Assembly (NCBI GenBank): GCA_965248155.1
Contig: CBDFIO010000002.1
Coordinates: 992,001 to 1,056,000, forward strand
Length of the DNA: 64,000 nucleotides
Origin: RFSX01 sp965248155
Lineage (GTDB): Bacteria > Bacteroidota > Bacteroidia > Chitinophagales > Saprospiraceae
Direction of reading: 5' to 3'
A program made the translations under genes and the position numbers. The notes beneath the pieces are model-generated. The model saw nothing but the letters and a program-made list of their open reading frames with translations. It ran no database searches and was not told the origin of the DNA. Numbering within the stretch: position 1 is the stretch's first letter; each line of letters opens with the position of its first letter. Below, in pieces: positions 7,953 through 17,775 of the stretch.

Positions 7953-10481
7953 TTATCTCAAAACAAGAAACATTTGAGTTACACTTTGATTCTGGGTAAT
8001 TACTTTTAAGTAGTATTGACCATCTGTCAATGTTCTGATATTAATATTAGAACTTGATCCTTGAGAAAGCTTCTTTCCAAGCTGATCGTATATTTCCCAT
8101 ACGAGATCAGCAGCATCTAGATTACTGCTTTTAATGTGCAGAATATCTGTAGCGGGATTAGGATATATATCAATACTTACATCTGTATCAATTTCATTGC
8201 TTGCTACAGATCCATCTAACATATTTATTCTGTACGTCCCATTCCCATGTGTTGCAACCCAGAGTTTTCTGTCCGAAGGTGATATGGTTAAATCCATGGC
8301 AATTATGGCTTTCGGTAATCCATTATCCAGAGAAATCCAACTCTCTCCTCCATCTTCACTTGCATAAACTCCAATATCGTTGCCATAATAAATAATATCA
8401 CCATCTAAAGGATCAATGGCAACGGCATTGCCAGATACATCAGGTAAATCAAGACCTATTGCGGTCCATGATAGTCCATAATTATCTGTTTTGTATAAAT
8501 GATTACTTCCAAATCCACTGAAACTTACATAGGCTTTAGCAGGATTTTTTGGGTCGATTGCAATATCATTAGGAATTCTGTTTGGCAAGACCTGTGCAGT
8601 TTCTTCGAAAGTTTCGCCTCCATTTATACTGACAAAGACTTTAGGTCTTTCATTTCCTCCTACTGTTCCTGCGTAAATAACCTGATGATTAGAAGGCGCT
8701 ACGGCAAGAGAAAATATTGGATCCTCTCCCACTGGAAATATTCCATTAACCGCCTGCCAATATTCACCTTTGTTTACTGATTTATATACAAACAATCCGG
8801 CTGCATAAAGAATATCTGGATTTGAGGATGCTATAACATAAGGACTTATAAAAAGCGGACTTTCACCATTTGCAAAAATTAGATTGACTGGTTCAAACGA
8901 TTGTCCTCTGTTTGTTGATTTATTAATGCTCAGATTCTGATAACTCCCATAGGCTATATTATCATTTGAAGGGTCTATAGCCGACCAACTTCCATCGCCT
9001 CCAATTGCTCTTTGCCAGGAACCATCGCCCCTATAAAGTACAGTGCTATTGTCTTGAAGTCCACCCATTGCAAATTTCGGATCCGTTCTAGAAACCGAAA
9101 ATCCATTATAAAATTGTGTCGTCTGATAGCCTCCATTAGCACTTCTAAATGAGTCACCATTATCAAATGAAATAAAAATTCCACCATCATTTCCAAATAA
9201 TACAACACTATCCAATTCAGGATGGTAGATCACAAAATGATGATCCGAATGAGAATAATTGGGAGGACCATCGGCTCCGGATATTGGTGGTGTTCCAAAT
9301 GCAACTCCTCCAGTACTCATTCTACGAATGGTTTCACCACTATTCGAACTTTTGTAAATATCAATTCCAACACAAATAATTTCTGTTTCATCTTTAGGAT
9401 TGACAGCTATGTCGTGTGAAAACCAACCCTGCCATTTTGAATAATCAAAATCGTTTTGTTCTACCCAGGATATACCACCGTCAGAAGATTTTAATAACCA
9501 AGTTGCACCATCATTAAACCAAAATCCATTTCCAACTGAAGCATATAACACATTTGAATCAGAATTTGATCTGGCAATAAGGGTCTTTCCGTTAAAAAAT
9601 TCTGGAATCTGACCAACAGATTTCATCCAATTCTGTCCGCCGTCTTCGGTGTAATAGATACCAAAACCTTCAGTACCAAAGTTTCCAAAACTTGCAACAA
9701 CTTTTTGAGAATTATCCGGATCTATATCTATGTCTGTGGCCATGATTACATCAAATACTTTGTTCCAAGTATCACCGGCATTATCCGATTTATAGATTCC
9801 ATCTGTTGTTGCAGCGTAGACGATATTATGGTCCGAAGGTGAAACTTGGACCATCCACACACCATGTTGCTGATTGTAAGACCAATCGAGACTCTTTTCC
9901 CAAGATTGCCCTCCATCTTCTGACTTCAAAATCCCTATACCATATGATCCTCTGGTGCTTCTGTAAGCAGCATCTGTCCCAGTATCCGAATAATTGTAAA
10001 CTTCTCCTGTTCCAATGTACATCGTTGTGCTATCCCCAGGTGTAAACGCTATAGAACTTACCCCTAAGACAGGAAATCCGGTAGTCATATATTCCCATGA
10101 TTGTCCAAGTCCTAAATTTCTGCTTCGCCATAATCCTCCACTTGCTGACCCTGCATAAATTGTATAAGGATCTTGAGGATTAACTGCAATCGTTAAGGTT
10201 CTCCCACCAGTATTCAATGGACCTACAGCTTCCCAATTTTCATCATTCTTGTAATAAGATGATTTCTCTATGTTATTAAAATGATGCTCATATGCCTTTG
10301 AATAGGCATCTGCAGGAATATCATCTTGAGGATAGGATCTTATGTAAGAAAATAATTCTAGGGCTTTATAAGAGCCGGGAATTTTCTTTTCAGGTTTTTG
10401 ATTCCCCCATTGAATTATTATGAAAAGAGAGCTAAAGAAGATCGTAATAACAATTAAACCAGTTTTAACCATAGAGAACAT
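7953..10481 (-). CDS. Secreted BNR/VPS10-type beta-propeller with T9SS sorting domain
   Basis: The 842-residue protein has an N-terminal hydrophobic segment (about residues 5-25) and then at least ten Asp-box-type hairpins of the form S-x-D-x-G-x-S/T-W, for example SEDGGQSWE, SDNAGDTW, TEDGGQNW, SSDGGISW, SVNKGEYW and SEDGGESW. These mark the sortilin/exo-sialidase-like propellers found in many secreted proteins. Residues from about 765 form a type A T9SS domain (SIDIYPNPATDILHIKSSNL onward). It should therefore cross the outer membrane through the Por system and be released or anchored. Enzyme activity cannot be told from the repeats. It is convergent with the broken gene at 6896, 11 bases apart. 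Confidence 0.88.
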   Translation of the reverse strand: MFSMVKTGLIVITIFFSSLFIIIQWGNQKPEKKIPGSYKALELFSYIRSYPQDDIPADAYSKAYEHHFNNIEKSSYYKNDENWEAVGPLNTGGRTLTIAVNPQDPYTIYAGSASGGLWRSRNLGLGQSWEYMTTGFPVLGVSSIAFTPGDSTTMYIGTGEVYNYSDTGTDAAYRSTRGSYGIGILKSEDGGQSWEKSLDWSYNQQHGVWMVQVSPSDHNIVYAATTDGIYKSDNAGDTWNKVFDVIMATDIDIDPDNSQKVVASFGNFGTEGFGIYYTEDGGQNWMKSVGQIPEFFNGKTLIARSNSDSNVLYASVGNGFWFNDGATWLLKSSDGGISWVEQNDFDYSKWQGWFSHDIAVNPKDETEIICVGIDIYKSSNSGETIRRMSTGGVAFGTPPISGADGPPNYSHSDHHFVIYHPELDSVVLFGNDGGIFISFDNGDSFRSANGGYQTTQFYNGFSVSRTDPKFAMGGLQDNSTVLYRGDGSWQRAIGGDGSWSAIDPSNDNIAYGSYQNLSINKSTNRGQSFEPVNLIFANGESPLFISPYVIASSNPDILYAAGLFVYKSVNKGEYWQAVNGIFPVGEDPIFSLAVAPSNHQVIYAGTVGGNERPKVFVSINGGETFEETAQVLPNRIPNDIAIDPKNPAKAYVSFSGFGSNHLYKTDNYGLSWTAIGLDLPDVSGNAVAIDPLDGDIIYYGNDIGVYASEDGGESWISLDNGLPKAIIAMDLTISPSDRKLWVATHGNGTYRINMLDGSVASNEIDTDVSIDIYPNPATDILHIKSSNLDAADLVWEIYDQLGKKLSQGSSSNINIRTLTDGQYYLKVITQNQSVTQMFLVLR

Positions 10482-10561
10482 TATTGCGATACGAAATTAA
10501 GAAAAGATGGCTCACATAAAATTAGAGACAGGGGTAAATGTCATATTCATACATTATAAAA

Positions 10562-10592
10562 AATAGGGTGCATAAATTTATGCACCCTATTT
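10562..10592 (-). terminator. Terminator of the TPR gene
   Basis: A perfect inverted repeat with arm AATAGGGTGCATAAA (10562 onward) is followed on the minus strand by a T-rich tract (TATTTTTTATAA). It lies just after the stop of the TPR gene at 10615 and before the BNR gene's start region, so the two minus-strand genes are separate transcripts. Confidence 0.8.
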
Positions 10593-10614
10593 AATATCTG
10601 AAGTTTGTTTTTTG

Positions 10615-11904
10615 TTACTGGTCGCCGGTTATTTTATCCATTTTGGCTTTGTAGGCTTCTGAAGTCTCAAGATCATTTAATCGCGCATGAATTTCCTTTA
10701 AGGCTATAAGCGTATTCATGTCCGTGCTGTTTAAGCTTTCTGCTTTCACGAAGAATGGAAGCGCCTGATTAAATATTTCATCCATTGTAGCCTTTTGGGC
10801 ATCATAATTTTTCATTCCTTCAGTTGAAAAATCATTTGCCAATTCATTAAGCACATCAACATAGCTTGCTGCCTTGTTGTAATAAAGAGCTCCTACACTG
10901 TAAGTGGCATCAAAGTTATTTTCATCCTTTGCCAATACATCATTATAATAAGATAAGGCCTTATCAAAATATTCTGATGACTTTTCTGGATTCCCTGCTT
11001 CTTTTTCTTTTAAATGCAATTGATCATATACACTTCCAAGCGTCGTATAGATAGAAACATTATCTGGTTCTTTTTCAAGAGCAAGTTCTAATTTGCCGAT
11101 CAGTATATCAAGTTCTCCTGCTTTGAGGTAGTGATTGATTTCAGCAAATAAAAGTCCCGTATCATCAGGAAACAGTTCTCCTCCTTTACCGAGGTAAACT
11201 AAAGCCTTGTCTCCATTATCCTCTTTATAAATATTATAAAGGGCTTCATAGACAAAAGCTTCATCAGATCCATCTTGATATAATTTTTCAAGATAAGGTG
11301 CAGCTTCTTCCAGTTTTTTTCCATAGTACCCGCTAACGGAGGCAAAGAAATATTGATCTGATAACAATTGCTCTTCTTCTAATCGACTTACTTTTCCCAT
11401 GCTTTTGACCAACTCATAAGCTTTAATACTTGTTGTGAAATTATCAAAAGCTGTGTTATAATCTTGCGCCTGATAAGCGAAGATGGCAAAATTGTTCAGA
11501 TGAGATTCAAGCTCAACAAGTCCATTTTCAATATCTCTTAATTCATTTTTCTTAGGAGACATTGTAGATGCTTTATAAAAAGCATTAAACGCTTGCACGG
11601 CAGCGTCCTCACTTGCCAATTGATAGTCGGGGTCCAAAGTTTTTCTTTTGAATTCAGCATTAGCCAATTCATTGAAGATTTTAGCTCTGGTAACCCAGGA
11701 TTTAGCAAGGGAAGTCACTTCTTCTGAACTAAATGCTGATTCCAATAAGTCTAATGCGCCTTTAAGATCATCAAGCTTTGTTTCATCTTGAATAAACTTT
11801 TTAAGATTTTTTTCAGCTGATTTAAGGTCTTTAGCTGGATCCTGTCCTATGACATTACTGCTAAGGAATACTCCGAATAATAAGAGAACAAATAATTTTT
11901 TCAT
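10615..11904 (-). CDS. Exported tetratricopeptide repeat protein
   Basis: A 429-residue protein with a clear signal peptide (MKKLFVLLLFGVFLSSNVIG, then Q) and no lipobox cysteine, so probably periplasmic. The mature part is almost entirely helical. TPR-like units can be seen, such as NFAIFAYQAQDYNTAFDNFT, AFVYEALYNIYKEDNGDKAL, VSIYTTLGSVYDQLHLKEKE and FDATYSVGALYYNKAASYVD. The family is common in Bacteroidota near gyrA, where it is usually called a tetratricopeptide protein of unknown role. Upstream it once adjoined gyrA, from which it is now separated by an IS1595-type insertion; the insertion lies 73 bases before its start codon and could affect its promoter. Confidence 0.85.
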   Translation of the reverse strand: MKKLFVLLLFGVFLSSNVIGQDPAKDLKSAEKNLKKFIQDETKLDDLKGALDLLESAFSSEEVTSLAKSWVTRAKIFNELANAEFKRKTLDPDYQLASEDAAVQAFNAFYKASTMSPKKNELRDIENGLVELESHLNNFAIFAYQAQDYNTAFDNFTTSIKAYELVKSMGKVSRLEEEQLLSDQYFFASVSGYYGKKLEEAAPYLEKLYQDGSDEAFVYEALYNIYKEDNGDKALVYLGKGGELFPDDTGLLFAEINHYLKAGELDILIGKLELALEKEPDNVSIYTTLGSVYDQLHLKEKEAGNPEKSSEYFDKALSYYNDVLAKDENNFDATYSVGALYYNKAASYVDVLNELANDFSTEGMKNYDAQKATMDEIFNQALPFFVKAESLNSTDMNTLIALKEIHARLNDLETSEAYKAKMDKITGDQ

Positions 11905-11977
11905 TTACTTAATTTATTTTATCTAGTATAAATACAAAGTTTGAGCTACTTTTAATCTTTAAGATATGTTAATATTT

Positions 11978-13025
11978 TATGACTATCGGATTGCTTGCAC
12001 AAGACACTATAATTTCGTATCTTTCTAATTATTAAACACTTAGTTATGAAGTTACAAGATTTTTTCAAAAAGTATCCAGATGAAGCAAGCTGCAAAGCTC
12101 ACTTTAAAGCAGAAAGAGATAGACAAGGAGTTATTTGTAAGCGTTGCCAATCTCAAGAGCATTATTGGCTATCCACAAGAAGTCAATACCAATGTAAATC
12201 CTGTAAGTTTAGAACGACTTTACGTAGTGGAACATTACTACATAAATCTCAGCTACCCTACTACTATTGGTATTTTGGAATGATGATGCTTACCAGCACA
12301 AAAAAGAGTTTTTCTGCATTAGAAATACAAAGACAGTTAGGTCATCCCTATTATGAGCCTATTTGGTATATGCTTCATAAAATACGTCACTCTATGGGTA
12401 GGCGAGATGATAATTATCTTCTTGGTAATCAAGTTGAACTTGATGAAGGTTTCTTTGAAATAGTTCCCAACAAAGAAAGACGAGATCAAACCGTAATAGA
12501 ATTAGAAAACAATGATGGAAAATATAAGAGAGGTAAAGGAAGTCAAAAGCAAGCAATAGTATTGGTTATGGCTGAATCAATATCTGTGGAACCTACTAAA
12601 AAATACAGGCACAAAACCAATAAAAAAGTGAGATACATTAAAATGAAATTACTAGATGACCTTAGCAAAGAAAGCACCAATGCACAAGTAGAACAAGCTA
12701 TTGATACAAAAACATCTGCAATAACAGACGGAGCTAATAACTATAATGATTTAGCAAACAGCCTCACTGACCATAAAGCTGTGGTAATAAAGGACAAGAA
12801 AGAGACTCGTAAAATTCTGCCTTGGGTTCATATAGTCATAAGCAATGCCAAAAGATTGCTGTTAGATGTGCATCATTCCATTGGTGAGCAATATCTGCAA
12901 AGTTATCTCGATGAGTTCTGCTATAAGTTTAATAGAAAATACTTCAATTCTGTATTCGATAGAGTTGTAACTAACTCTGTATCTGTAAAATGGGAGGTAA
13001 ATATGTAATTAATCCGATAGTCATA
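11978..13025 (+). mobile_element. IS1595-family insertion sequence, complete, with 8-bp target duplication
   Basis: The element is 1048 bp. Its ends are exact 15-bp inverted repeats (TATGACTATCGGATT at 11978-11992 and its complement at 13011-13025). TAATATTT flanks it directly on both sides (11970-11977 and 13026-13033), the 8-bp duplication expected of this family. It encodes one intact transposase. Perfect ends and duplication point to recent arrival. It sits between the convergently placed 3' end of gyrA and the 5' side of the TPR gene. Confidence 0.93.
12046..13008 (+). CDS. IS1595-family (ISXO2-like) transposase
   Basis: The 320-residue protein opens with a zinc ribbon (C31, C34 and the later CKSC pair) followed by the family stretch LPYYYWYFGMMMLTSTKKSF. 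The DDE-type core starts at VELDEGFFE (first Asp) and continues through AITDGANNYNDL (second Asp) to HIVISNAKRLLLDVHH and the C-terminal FCYKFNRKYF motif. All parts of the family appear present and uninterrupted, so the element may be active. Confidence 0.92.
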   Translation: MKLQDFFKKYPDEASCKAHFKAERDRQGVICKRCQSQEHYWLSTRSQYQCKSCKFRTTLRSGTLLHKSQLPYYYWYFGMMMLTSTKKSFSALEIQRQLGHPYYEPIWYMLHKIRHSMGRRDDNYLLGNQVELDEGFFEIVPNKERRDQTVIELENNDGKYKRGKGSQKQAIVLVMAESISVEPTKKYRHKTNKKVRYIKMKLLDDLSKESTNAQVEQAIDTKTSAITDGANNYNDLANSLTDHKAVVIKDKKETRKILPWVHIVISNAKRLLLDVHHSIGEQYLQSYLDEFCYKFNRKYFNSVFDRVVTNSVSVKWEVNM

Positions 13026-13051
13026 TAATATTTTCTTTGATAAAAGTTAAT

Positions 13052-15523
13052 CTATTCTTCTTCATCTACTTCATTACCTAGAGAAACTACAGCAATATCT
13101 GCAATAGAATCATCATCATCAAGTCTTATTACCTTCACTCCTTGGGTTGCTCTCCCCATGACCCGGATATCTTCAACTTCCATTCTAATTACAATCCCGT
13201 TCTTTGTTGTTATCATCAAATTATCGATTTCTTTAACCGACTTAATAGCAACCACTTTTCCTGTCTTATCGGTAAGTTGCATATTCTTCATACCCTTCCC
13301 TCCTCTATTGATTAATGTATAGTCATTAATTTGAGAACGTTTTCCAAAGCCTTTTTCTGATACTACAAGCAAGGTATTTTCTACATTCTCCGGATCATCG
13401 ATGATCATTCCAATAATTTCATCATTGGCTGCAAGGTCAATTTTCATTCCTCTTACACCAGCTGCAGTACGACCCATTTCTCTAACTTTTGACTCATTGA
13501 AGCGGATAGCTCTACCGTCCTTGTTTGCCAGCATTATATTTTTATTGCCGTCCGTCAATTTTGCTTCAATTAGTTGATCGTCTTCTCTGATCGTAATTGC
13601 ATTTATTCCATTAACTCTTGGTCTTGAATATGCTTCAACAGAAGTTTTCTTAATAACTCCATTCTTTGTTGCAAAAACAATATTATGATTCGTATTAAAT
13701 TCAGTGTCTTTCAAATCTTCAATTAGAATATAAGCTTTGACTTTATCTTCTTTCGGTAAGCTGATTACATTCTGAATAACCCTTCCGGTAGATGTTTTCG
13801 ATCCTTCAGGAATCTCGAAAACTCGAACCCAAAAACATTTCCCTCTTTCTGTGAAGAGAAGGAGATAATTATGATTATTTGCTATAAACAAGTGTTCAAG
13901 ATAGTCCTCAGCTCTTGTCTTACTCCCTTTAGATCCACGACCGCCTCTACCTTGTATTTTATATTCTCTGGAATTTGTTCTTTTAATATATCCTAAATGG
14001 GAGATAGTAACAACAACTTCTTCATTAGGAATCATATCCTCTATATTGATCTCACCATCTGCAAAAGTGATATCTGTTCTCCTAACATCACCATAGCGTT
14101 CTTCCAGCACCCTCAATTCTTCTTTGATAATATCTCTTTGTCTTCCTTCATCAGAAAGAATGTCTTTTAAGTCTGCTATTATTACCAATAATCCTTCATA
14201 TTCTTCTCTCAACTTATCCATTTCAAGACCCACTAATTTCTGGAGTCTCATATCGAGGATTGCCTTTGCCTGAATCTCAGTTAATTCAAGTGCAGATATT
14301 AAGTTGTTTCGTGCATCCTCAACAGTTTTAGAACCTCTGATAATTTTGATAACCTCATCAATATTATCAATCGCTTTTATTAATCCTTCAAGGATGTGAG
14401 CTCTTTCCTCCGCCTTTTTGAGATCAAACTGAGTTCTTCTGACAATAACTTCAATTCTGAATTTTATAAATTCCTCAATGATCTGTTTTAAATTGAGTTG
14501 CCTCGGTCTTCCATTTACTAAGGCGATATTGTTTACCCCAAAGGAACTCTGTAATGGCGTATACTTATAAAGATTACTCAATACAACTTTGCCAATTGCA
14601 TCTCTCTTAATGTCAACTACTATTCTAAGCCCTTTTCTATCAGATTCATCTCTAATATCACTTATCCCATCAATTCTCCCCGAATTAACAAGGTCGGCAA
14701 TTTTCATTACCAGGGAAGCTTTATTGACTTGATAAGGAATTTCGGTAACAATAATGGATTCACGATCATTTTTACTGATTTCAATATCAGCTTTACCTCT
14801 TACAACAACTCTTCCTCTTCCGGTATGAAATGCTTCCCTAACACCTTCAATTCCATAAATCGTTCCTCCGGTAGGAAAATCTGGTGCTTTAACAAATTCC
14901 ATTAATTCGTCGATGCTTATATCCCCGTTATCAATAGTGGCTATAGTTCCATTAATAACTTCTGAGATATTATGCGGTAACATATTGGTTGCCATTCCTA
15001 CTGCAATTCCTGAGGCTCCGTTTATTAACAGGTTAGGTAATTTTGTAGGAAGAACTGTTGGCTCATTAAGTGAATCATCAAAGTTCAATCTAAAATCAAC
15101 AGTCTCTTTCTTTATATCATCAAGGAGCTCATCACTCATTCTTTCCAACCGGGCTTCTGTGTATCTCATTGCCGCAGGACTATCTCCGTCCATAGAACCT
15201 TTATTACCTTGAATTTGAACGAGAGGATATCTCATTGACCAAGGTTGTCCAAGCCTTATCATGGCATCATAAACGGATGAATCTCCATGAGGATGATACT
15301 TACCTAAAACCTCTCCCACAACCCTAGCTGACTTCTTGTAAGATTTGTTATATGCTAAACCCAAATCATCCATTCCAAAGAGTATTCGTCGATGAACTGG
15401 TTTCAATCCATCTCGTACATCTGGAAGAGCACGAGACACAATTACGGACATAGAGTAATCTATATACGCCGACTTCATCTGATCTTCAATATTTACCGGT
15501 ACAATCCGTTGATTTTCTGCCAT
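13052..15523 (-). CDS. gyrA: DNA gyrase subunit A
   Basis: GyrA is the DNA-cleaving subunit of gyrase (with GyrB, not present here) and introduces negative supercoils. The 823-residue protein has the winged-helix cleavage domain with the active Tyr121 in AAMRYTEARLE. The quinolone region HPHGDSSVYDAMIRLGQPW has Ser82 and Asp86 at the positions of E. coli Ser83 and Asp87, the susceptible residues. The C-terminal six-bladed wrapping domain contains the GyrA-box QGRGGRG, and the tail is acidic (DEEE). A TATATTTG -7 box lies 35 bases upstream. Confidence 0.97.
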   Translation of the reverse strand: MAENQRIVPVNIEDQMKSAYIDYSMSVIVSRALPDVRDGLKPVHRRILFGMDDLGLAYNKSYKKSARVVGEVLGKYHPHGDSSVYDAMIRLGQPWSMRYPLVQIQGNKGSMDGDSPAAMRYTEARLERMSDELLDDIKKETVDFRLNFDDSLNEPTVLPTKLPNLLINGASGIAVGMATNMLPHNISEVINGTIATIDNGDISIDELMEFVKAPDFPTGGTIYGIEGVREAFHTGRGRVVVRGKADIEISKNDRESIIVTEIPYQVNKASLVMKIADLVNSGRIDGISDIRDESDRKGLRIVVDIKRDAIGKVVLSNLYKYTPLQSSFGVNNIALVNGRPRQLNLKQIIEEFIKFRIEVIVRRTQFDLKKAEERAHILEGLIKAIDNIDEVIKIIRGSKTVEDARNNLISALELTEIQAKAILDMRLQKLVGLEMDKLREEYEGLLVIIADLKDILSDEGRQRDIIKEELRVLEERYGDVRRTDITFADGEINIEDMIPNEEVVVTISHLGYIKRTNSREYKIQGRGGRGSKGSKTRAEDYLEHLFIANNHNYLLLFTERGKCFWVRVFEIPEGSKTSTGRVIQNVISLPKEDKVKAYILIEDLKDTEFNTNHNIVFATKNGVIKKTSVEAYSRPRVNGINAITIREDDQLIEAKLTDGNKNIMLANKDGRAIRFNESKVREMGRTAAGVRGMKIDLAANDEIIGMIIDDPENVENTLLVVSEKGFGKRSQINDYTLINRGGKGMKNMQLTDKTGKVVAIKSVKEIDNLMITTKNGIVIRMEVEDIRVMGRATQGVKVIRLDDDDSIADIAVVSLGNEVDEEE

Positions 15524-15557
15524 TTATATATTATAAATCTGTTAAAAAAATAGTCGG

Positions 15558-15565
15558 CAAATATA
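15558..15565 (-). promoter_or_regulatory. gyrA -7 box
   Basis: CAAATATA on the plus strand is TATATTTG on the minus strand, a match to TAnnTTTG. It lies 35 bases before the gyrA ATG. No good -33 TTTG is seen at the usual distance. Confidence 0.5.
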
Positions 15566-15698
15566 AACATTTATTAGCAAATTACCTATTGAAAAAGGGC
15601 CTAGATTTGAAGCTAATATCAGTAGATTTATTAGGTTTGTGTAAGAATTAAAAATACGGATTAAAATCACCTTTAAAAAGCTTAAAAAACAGGTCTAA

Positions 15699-16430
15699 TT
15701 GGAGAATAAATCAGTAAAACCTTATAGTGAAGATGGCTCAAAAAAGGAGCAGGTTACCAATATGTTTGATAACATCGCTTCCAAGTATGATTTGCTCAAT
15801 AAAGTGCTATCATTAGGAATCGATAAAAGATGGCGGAAAAAAGCTATCTCTCAACTTGATCGTCTCCAACACAAACATATTCTTGATGTAGCCACTGGAA
15901 CAGCTGACATGGTTTTGGAAATAAATAGACAGTTAGATGTTGATTCCATTGTAGGTATAGATATCTCTTCTGAAATGATCCGTTATGGAAATACTAAGAT
16001 TAAAAAAGCACAGTTAGAAGATAAGGTAAAGTTAGAAGTTGGAGATTCGGAAAACATGCCATATCAGGATAATGAATTTGATGCTTCCACAGTTGCATTC
16101 GGCGTTCGGAATTTTGGAAATCTTCAGAAAGGATTAATGGAAATGTATAGAGTTCTAAAACCAGGTGGAAAAATTGTCATACTTGAATTTTCAAGACCGC
16201 TATACTTCCCCTTTAAACAGATTTTTAATTTATATTTCAAACACATTCTGCCATTTATAGGTAAAAAAACATCCAAAGACAAGGAAGCATATAGTTACCT
16301 GTACAAATCTGTTCAGGCTTTTCCTGATTATGAAAAATTTGGAGACATACTAGAAAACATAGGATTTCGTTCAGTAGAATGGAAACCGCTTAGCTTAGGC
16401 ATATGCACCATTTACACCGGTATAAAATAA
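15699..16430 (+). CDS. menG: Demethylmenaquinone methyltransferase
   Basis: MenG (UbiE family) methylates demethylmenaquinone with SAM, the last step of menaquinone synthesis. The 243-residue protein starts at a TTG at 15699, which places the conserved GSKKEQVTNMFDNIASKYDL (residues 13-32) near the N-terminus as in relatives; no ATG is nearer. The SAM site is HILDVATGTADM, followed by GIDISSEM, and the family motif AFGVRNFGNLQKGLMEMYRV is present. The last 28 bases overlap porT, an arrangement well known in Bacteroidota. Confidence 0.93.
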   Translation: MENKSVKPYSEDGSKKEQVTNMFDNIASKYDLLNKVLSLGIDKRWRKKAISQLDRLQHKHILDVATGTADMVLEINRQLDVDSIVGIDISSEMIRYGNTKIKKAQLEDKVKLEVGDSENMPYQDNEFDASTVAFGVRNFGNLQKGLMEMYRVLKPGGKIVILEFSRPLYFPFKQIFNLYFKHILPFIGKKTSKDKEAYSYLYKSVQAFPDYEKFGDILENIGFRSVEWKPLSLGICTIYTGIK

Positions 16431-17122
16431 TAGTACTACTGTTCTTGCTTTTTGCAAGTACTTATAGTTTTGGACAAGTCAGACCAAAAGGCAATTATAA
16501 TTTTTGGGATTTTCAAAAAAAGCCTTTTTATTTTGGATTAACTTTGGGTATTCATAGCTCTGGATATCTAGTTGATAAATCCAGATTGTTTACACAACAT
16601 GATTCCATTCGGGTAGTAAATGGTTTGGATAAACCCGGATTAAATGTAAATATCATTACCAATCTCAAAATCGGCCAGTATTTCGATTTTAGATTTATTC
16701 CCGGCTTTGCATTTTCCGAACGACGATTCGAATTTCTGAATGCATCAGGAAGTTTTGAAGAAAAGAAAATAGAATCCGTTTTTCTTGAAATACCCTTGCT
16801 TTTAAGATTTAAATCAGATCCATACAAGGATAAGAGACTCTTTATAGTTGGAGGTATAAAATACAGTTATGATGTATCCAGCAATTCAAGCCTCAGACAA
16901 GAACAAGCTGCTAAACTTATTCAAATAGCTCCTCATGATTTTCAATTTGAAATTGGTGCAGGAGTGCAATTTTTCTTCCCGTTCTTTATTTTTTCACCCG
17001 AAATAAAGTTCTCCCAGGGAATTGGAAATATACATATATATAATAGTCAGTTGGTGGAATCAACACTGTTAGATAAAGTTATATCCAGAACTCTATCGAT
17101 ATCATTTCATTTCGAAGGATAG
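16403..17122 (+). CDS. porT: Type IX secretion system protein PorT
   Basis: PorT is an outer-membrane beta-barrel needed for secretion and surface attachment of T9SS cargo. The 239-residue protein has a signal peptide ending near SFG, then alternating aromatic strands (FYFGLTLGIHSSGYL, FDFRFIPGFAFSERRF, FLEIPLLLRFKSDP) of a PorT-type barrel. The overlap with menG is the characteristic location. Its presence agrees with cargo in this window bearing type A sorting domains (7953 and 40570). The ATG at 16403 lies inside menG, and coupling of translation is likely. Confidence 0.85.
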   Translation: MHHLHRYKIIVLLFLLFASTYSFGQVRPKGNYNFWDFQKKPFYFGLTLGIHSSGYLVDKSRLFTQHDSIRVVNGLDKPGLNVNIITNLKIGQYFDFRFIPGFAFSERRFEFLNASGSFEEKKIESVFLEIPLLLRFKSDPYKDKRLFIVGGIKYSYDVSSNSSLRQEQAAKLIQIAPHDFQFEIGAGVQFFFPFFIFSPEIKFSQGIGNIHIYNSQLVESTLLDKVISRTLSISFHFEG

Positions 17123-17123
17123 T

Positions 17124-17708
17124 TTAAAGACAAGTACATTGTTGGTCGACATACACAATTATTTCAGGAAAAAACTCCATGAATAATTTCTGAATAAGTT
17201 CTTCATTCTCTTGTATATCTTCAAGTGCTCCTGTGAAATTTGACTTAAATTTTACTCTATTATCCAGCCAGCCTAAAGCGCTCAACATTCTTTCTTTGTT
17301 AGAGTATGAAGCCAGAAAATCTCCGACAATCATGTCCTCTATTTTCGAATGCAAACGAGCGGGGAATTCGTCCTTTCGCTTAATTAATAAATCATAGTTC
17401 CTTTCACAAAATTCAATCAGACTGACTCCGGAAAAGTGATCCCAATTAATCGATAAATAATAATCCCAAACTAAATCTACCACAACAGAAGCATATTTGC
17501 CATGCCTTGATCTCAGGATTCTTCGTAATTGTAATGAAGCTTTATGTTGATCTGTAAATTCATCTATTTTCCTATGTAATAGTATGCCTTCCATAATATC
17601 ACCTGAATAATTTGATTCTTCAGACTTCCTTATGAAATCAGTAATAAAATTCCCGATAAGAACATCTTCATTCGTACAGGACAAGAAGCAATGGGCTAAA
17701 AAATTCAT
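17124..17708 (-). CDS. Acyl carrier protein phosphodiesterase-like (AcpH family)
   Basis: Members of this family (formerly DUF479) remove the 4'-phosphopantetheine arm from acyl carrier protein. The 194-residue protein begins MNFLAHCFLS and has the metal-site pattern GNFITDFIR, then GILLHRKIDEFTDQH, with His and Asp residues typical of this HD-like fold, and DLVWDYYLSINWDHF. The length fits. Whether this copy acts on ACP is inferred from the family. It converges on porT with one base between the stop codons. Confidence 0.8.
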   Translation of the reverse strand: MNFLAHCFLSCTNEDVLIGNFITDFIRKSEESNYSGDIMEGILLHRKIDEFTDQHKASLQLRRILRSRHGKYASVVVDLVWDYYLSINWDHFSGVSLIEFCERNYDLLIKRKDEFPARLHSKIEDMIVGDFLASYSNKERMLSALGWLDNRVKFKSNFTGALEDIQENEELIQKLFMEFFPEIIVYVDQQCTCL

Positions 17709-17746
17709 CTATTTACAGATTAAATGAATGGATTGATCAAAGGGTT

Positions 17747-17754
17747 TATATTTG
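17747..17754 (+). promoter_or_regulatory. ychF -7 box
   Basis: TATATTTG matches the Bacteroidota -7 element and ends 21 bases before the ychF ATG. No clear -33 TTTG is seen at 19-21 bases upstream. Confidence 0.5.
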
Positions 17755-17775
17755 CGCTTCAAAATAGAAAAATAA

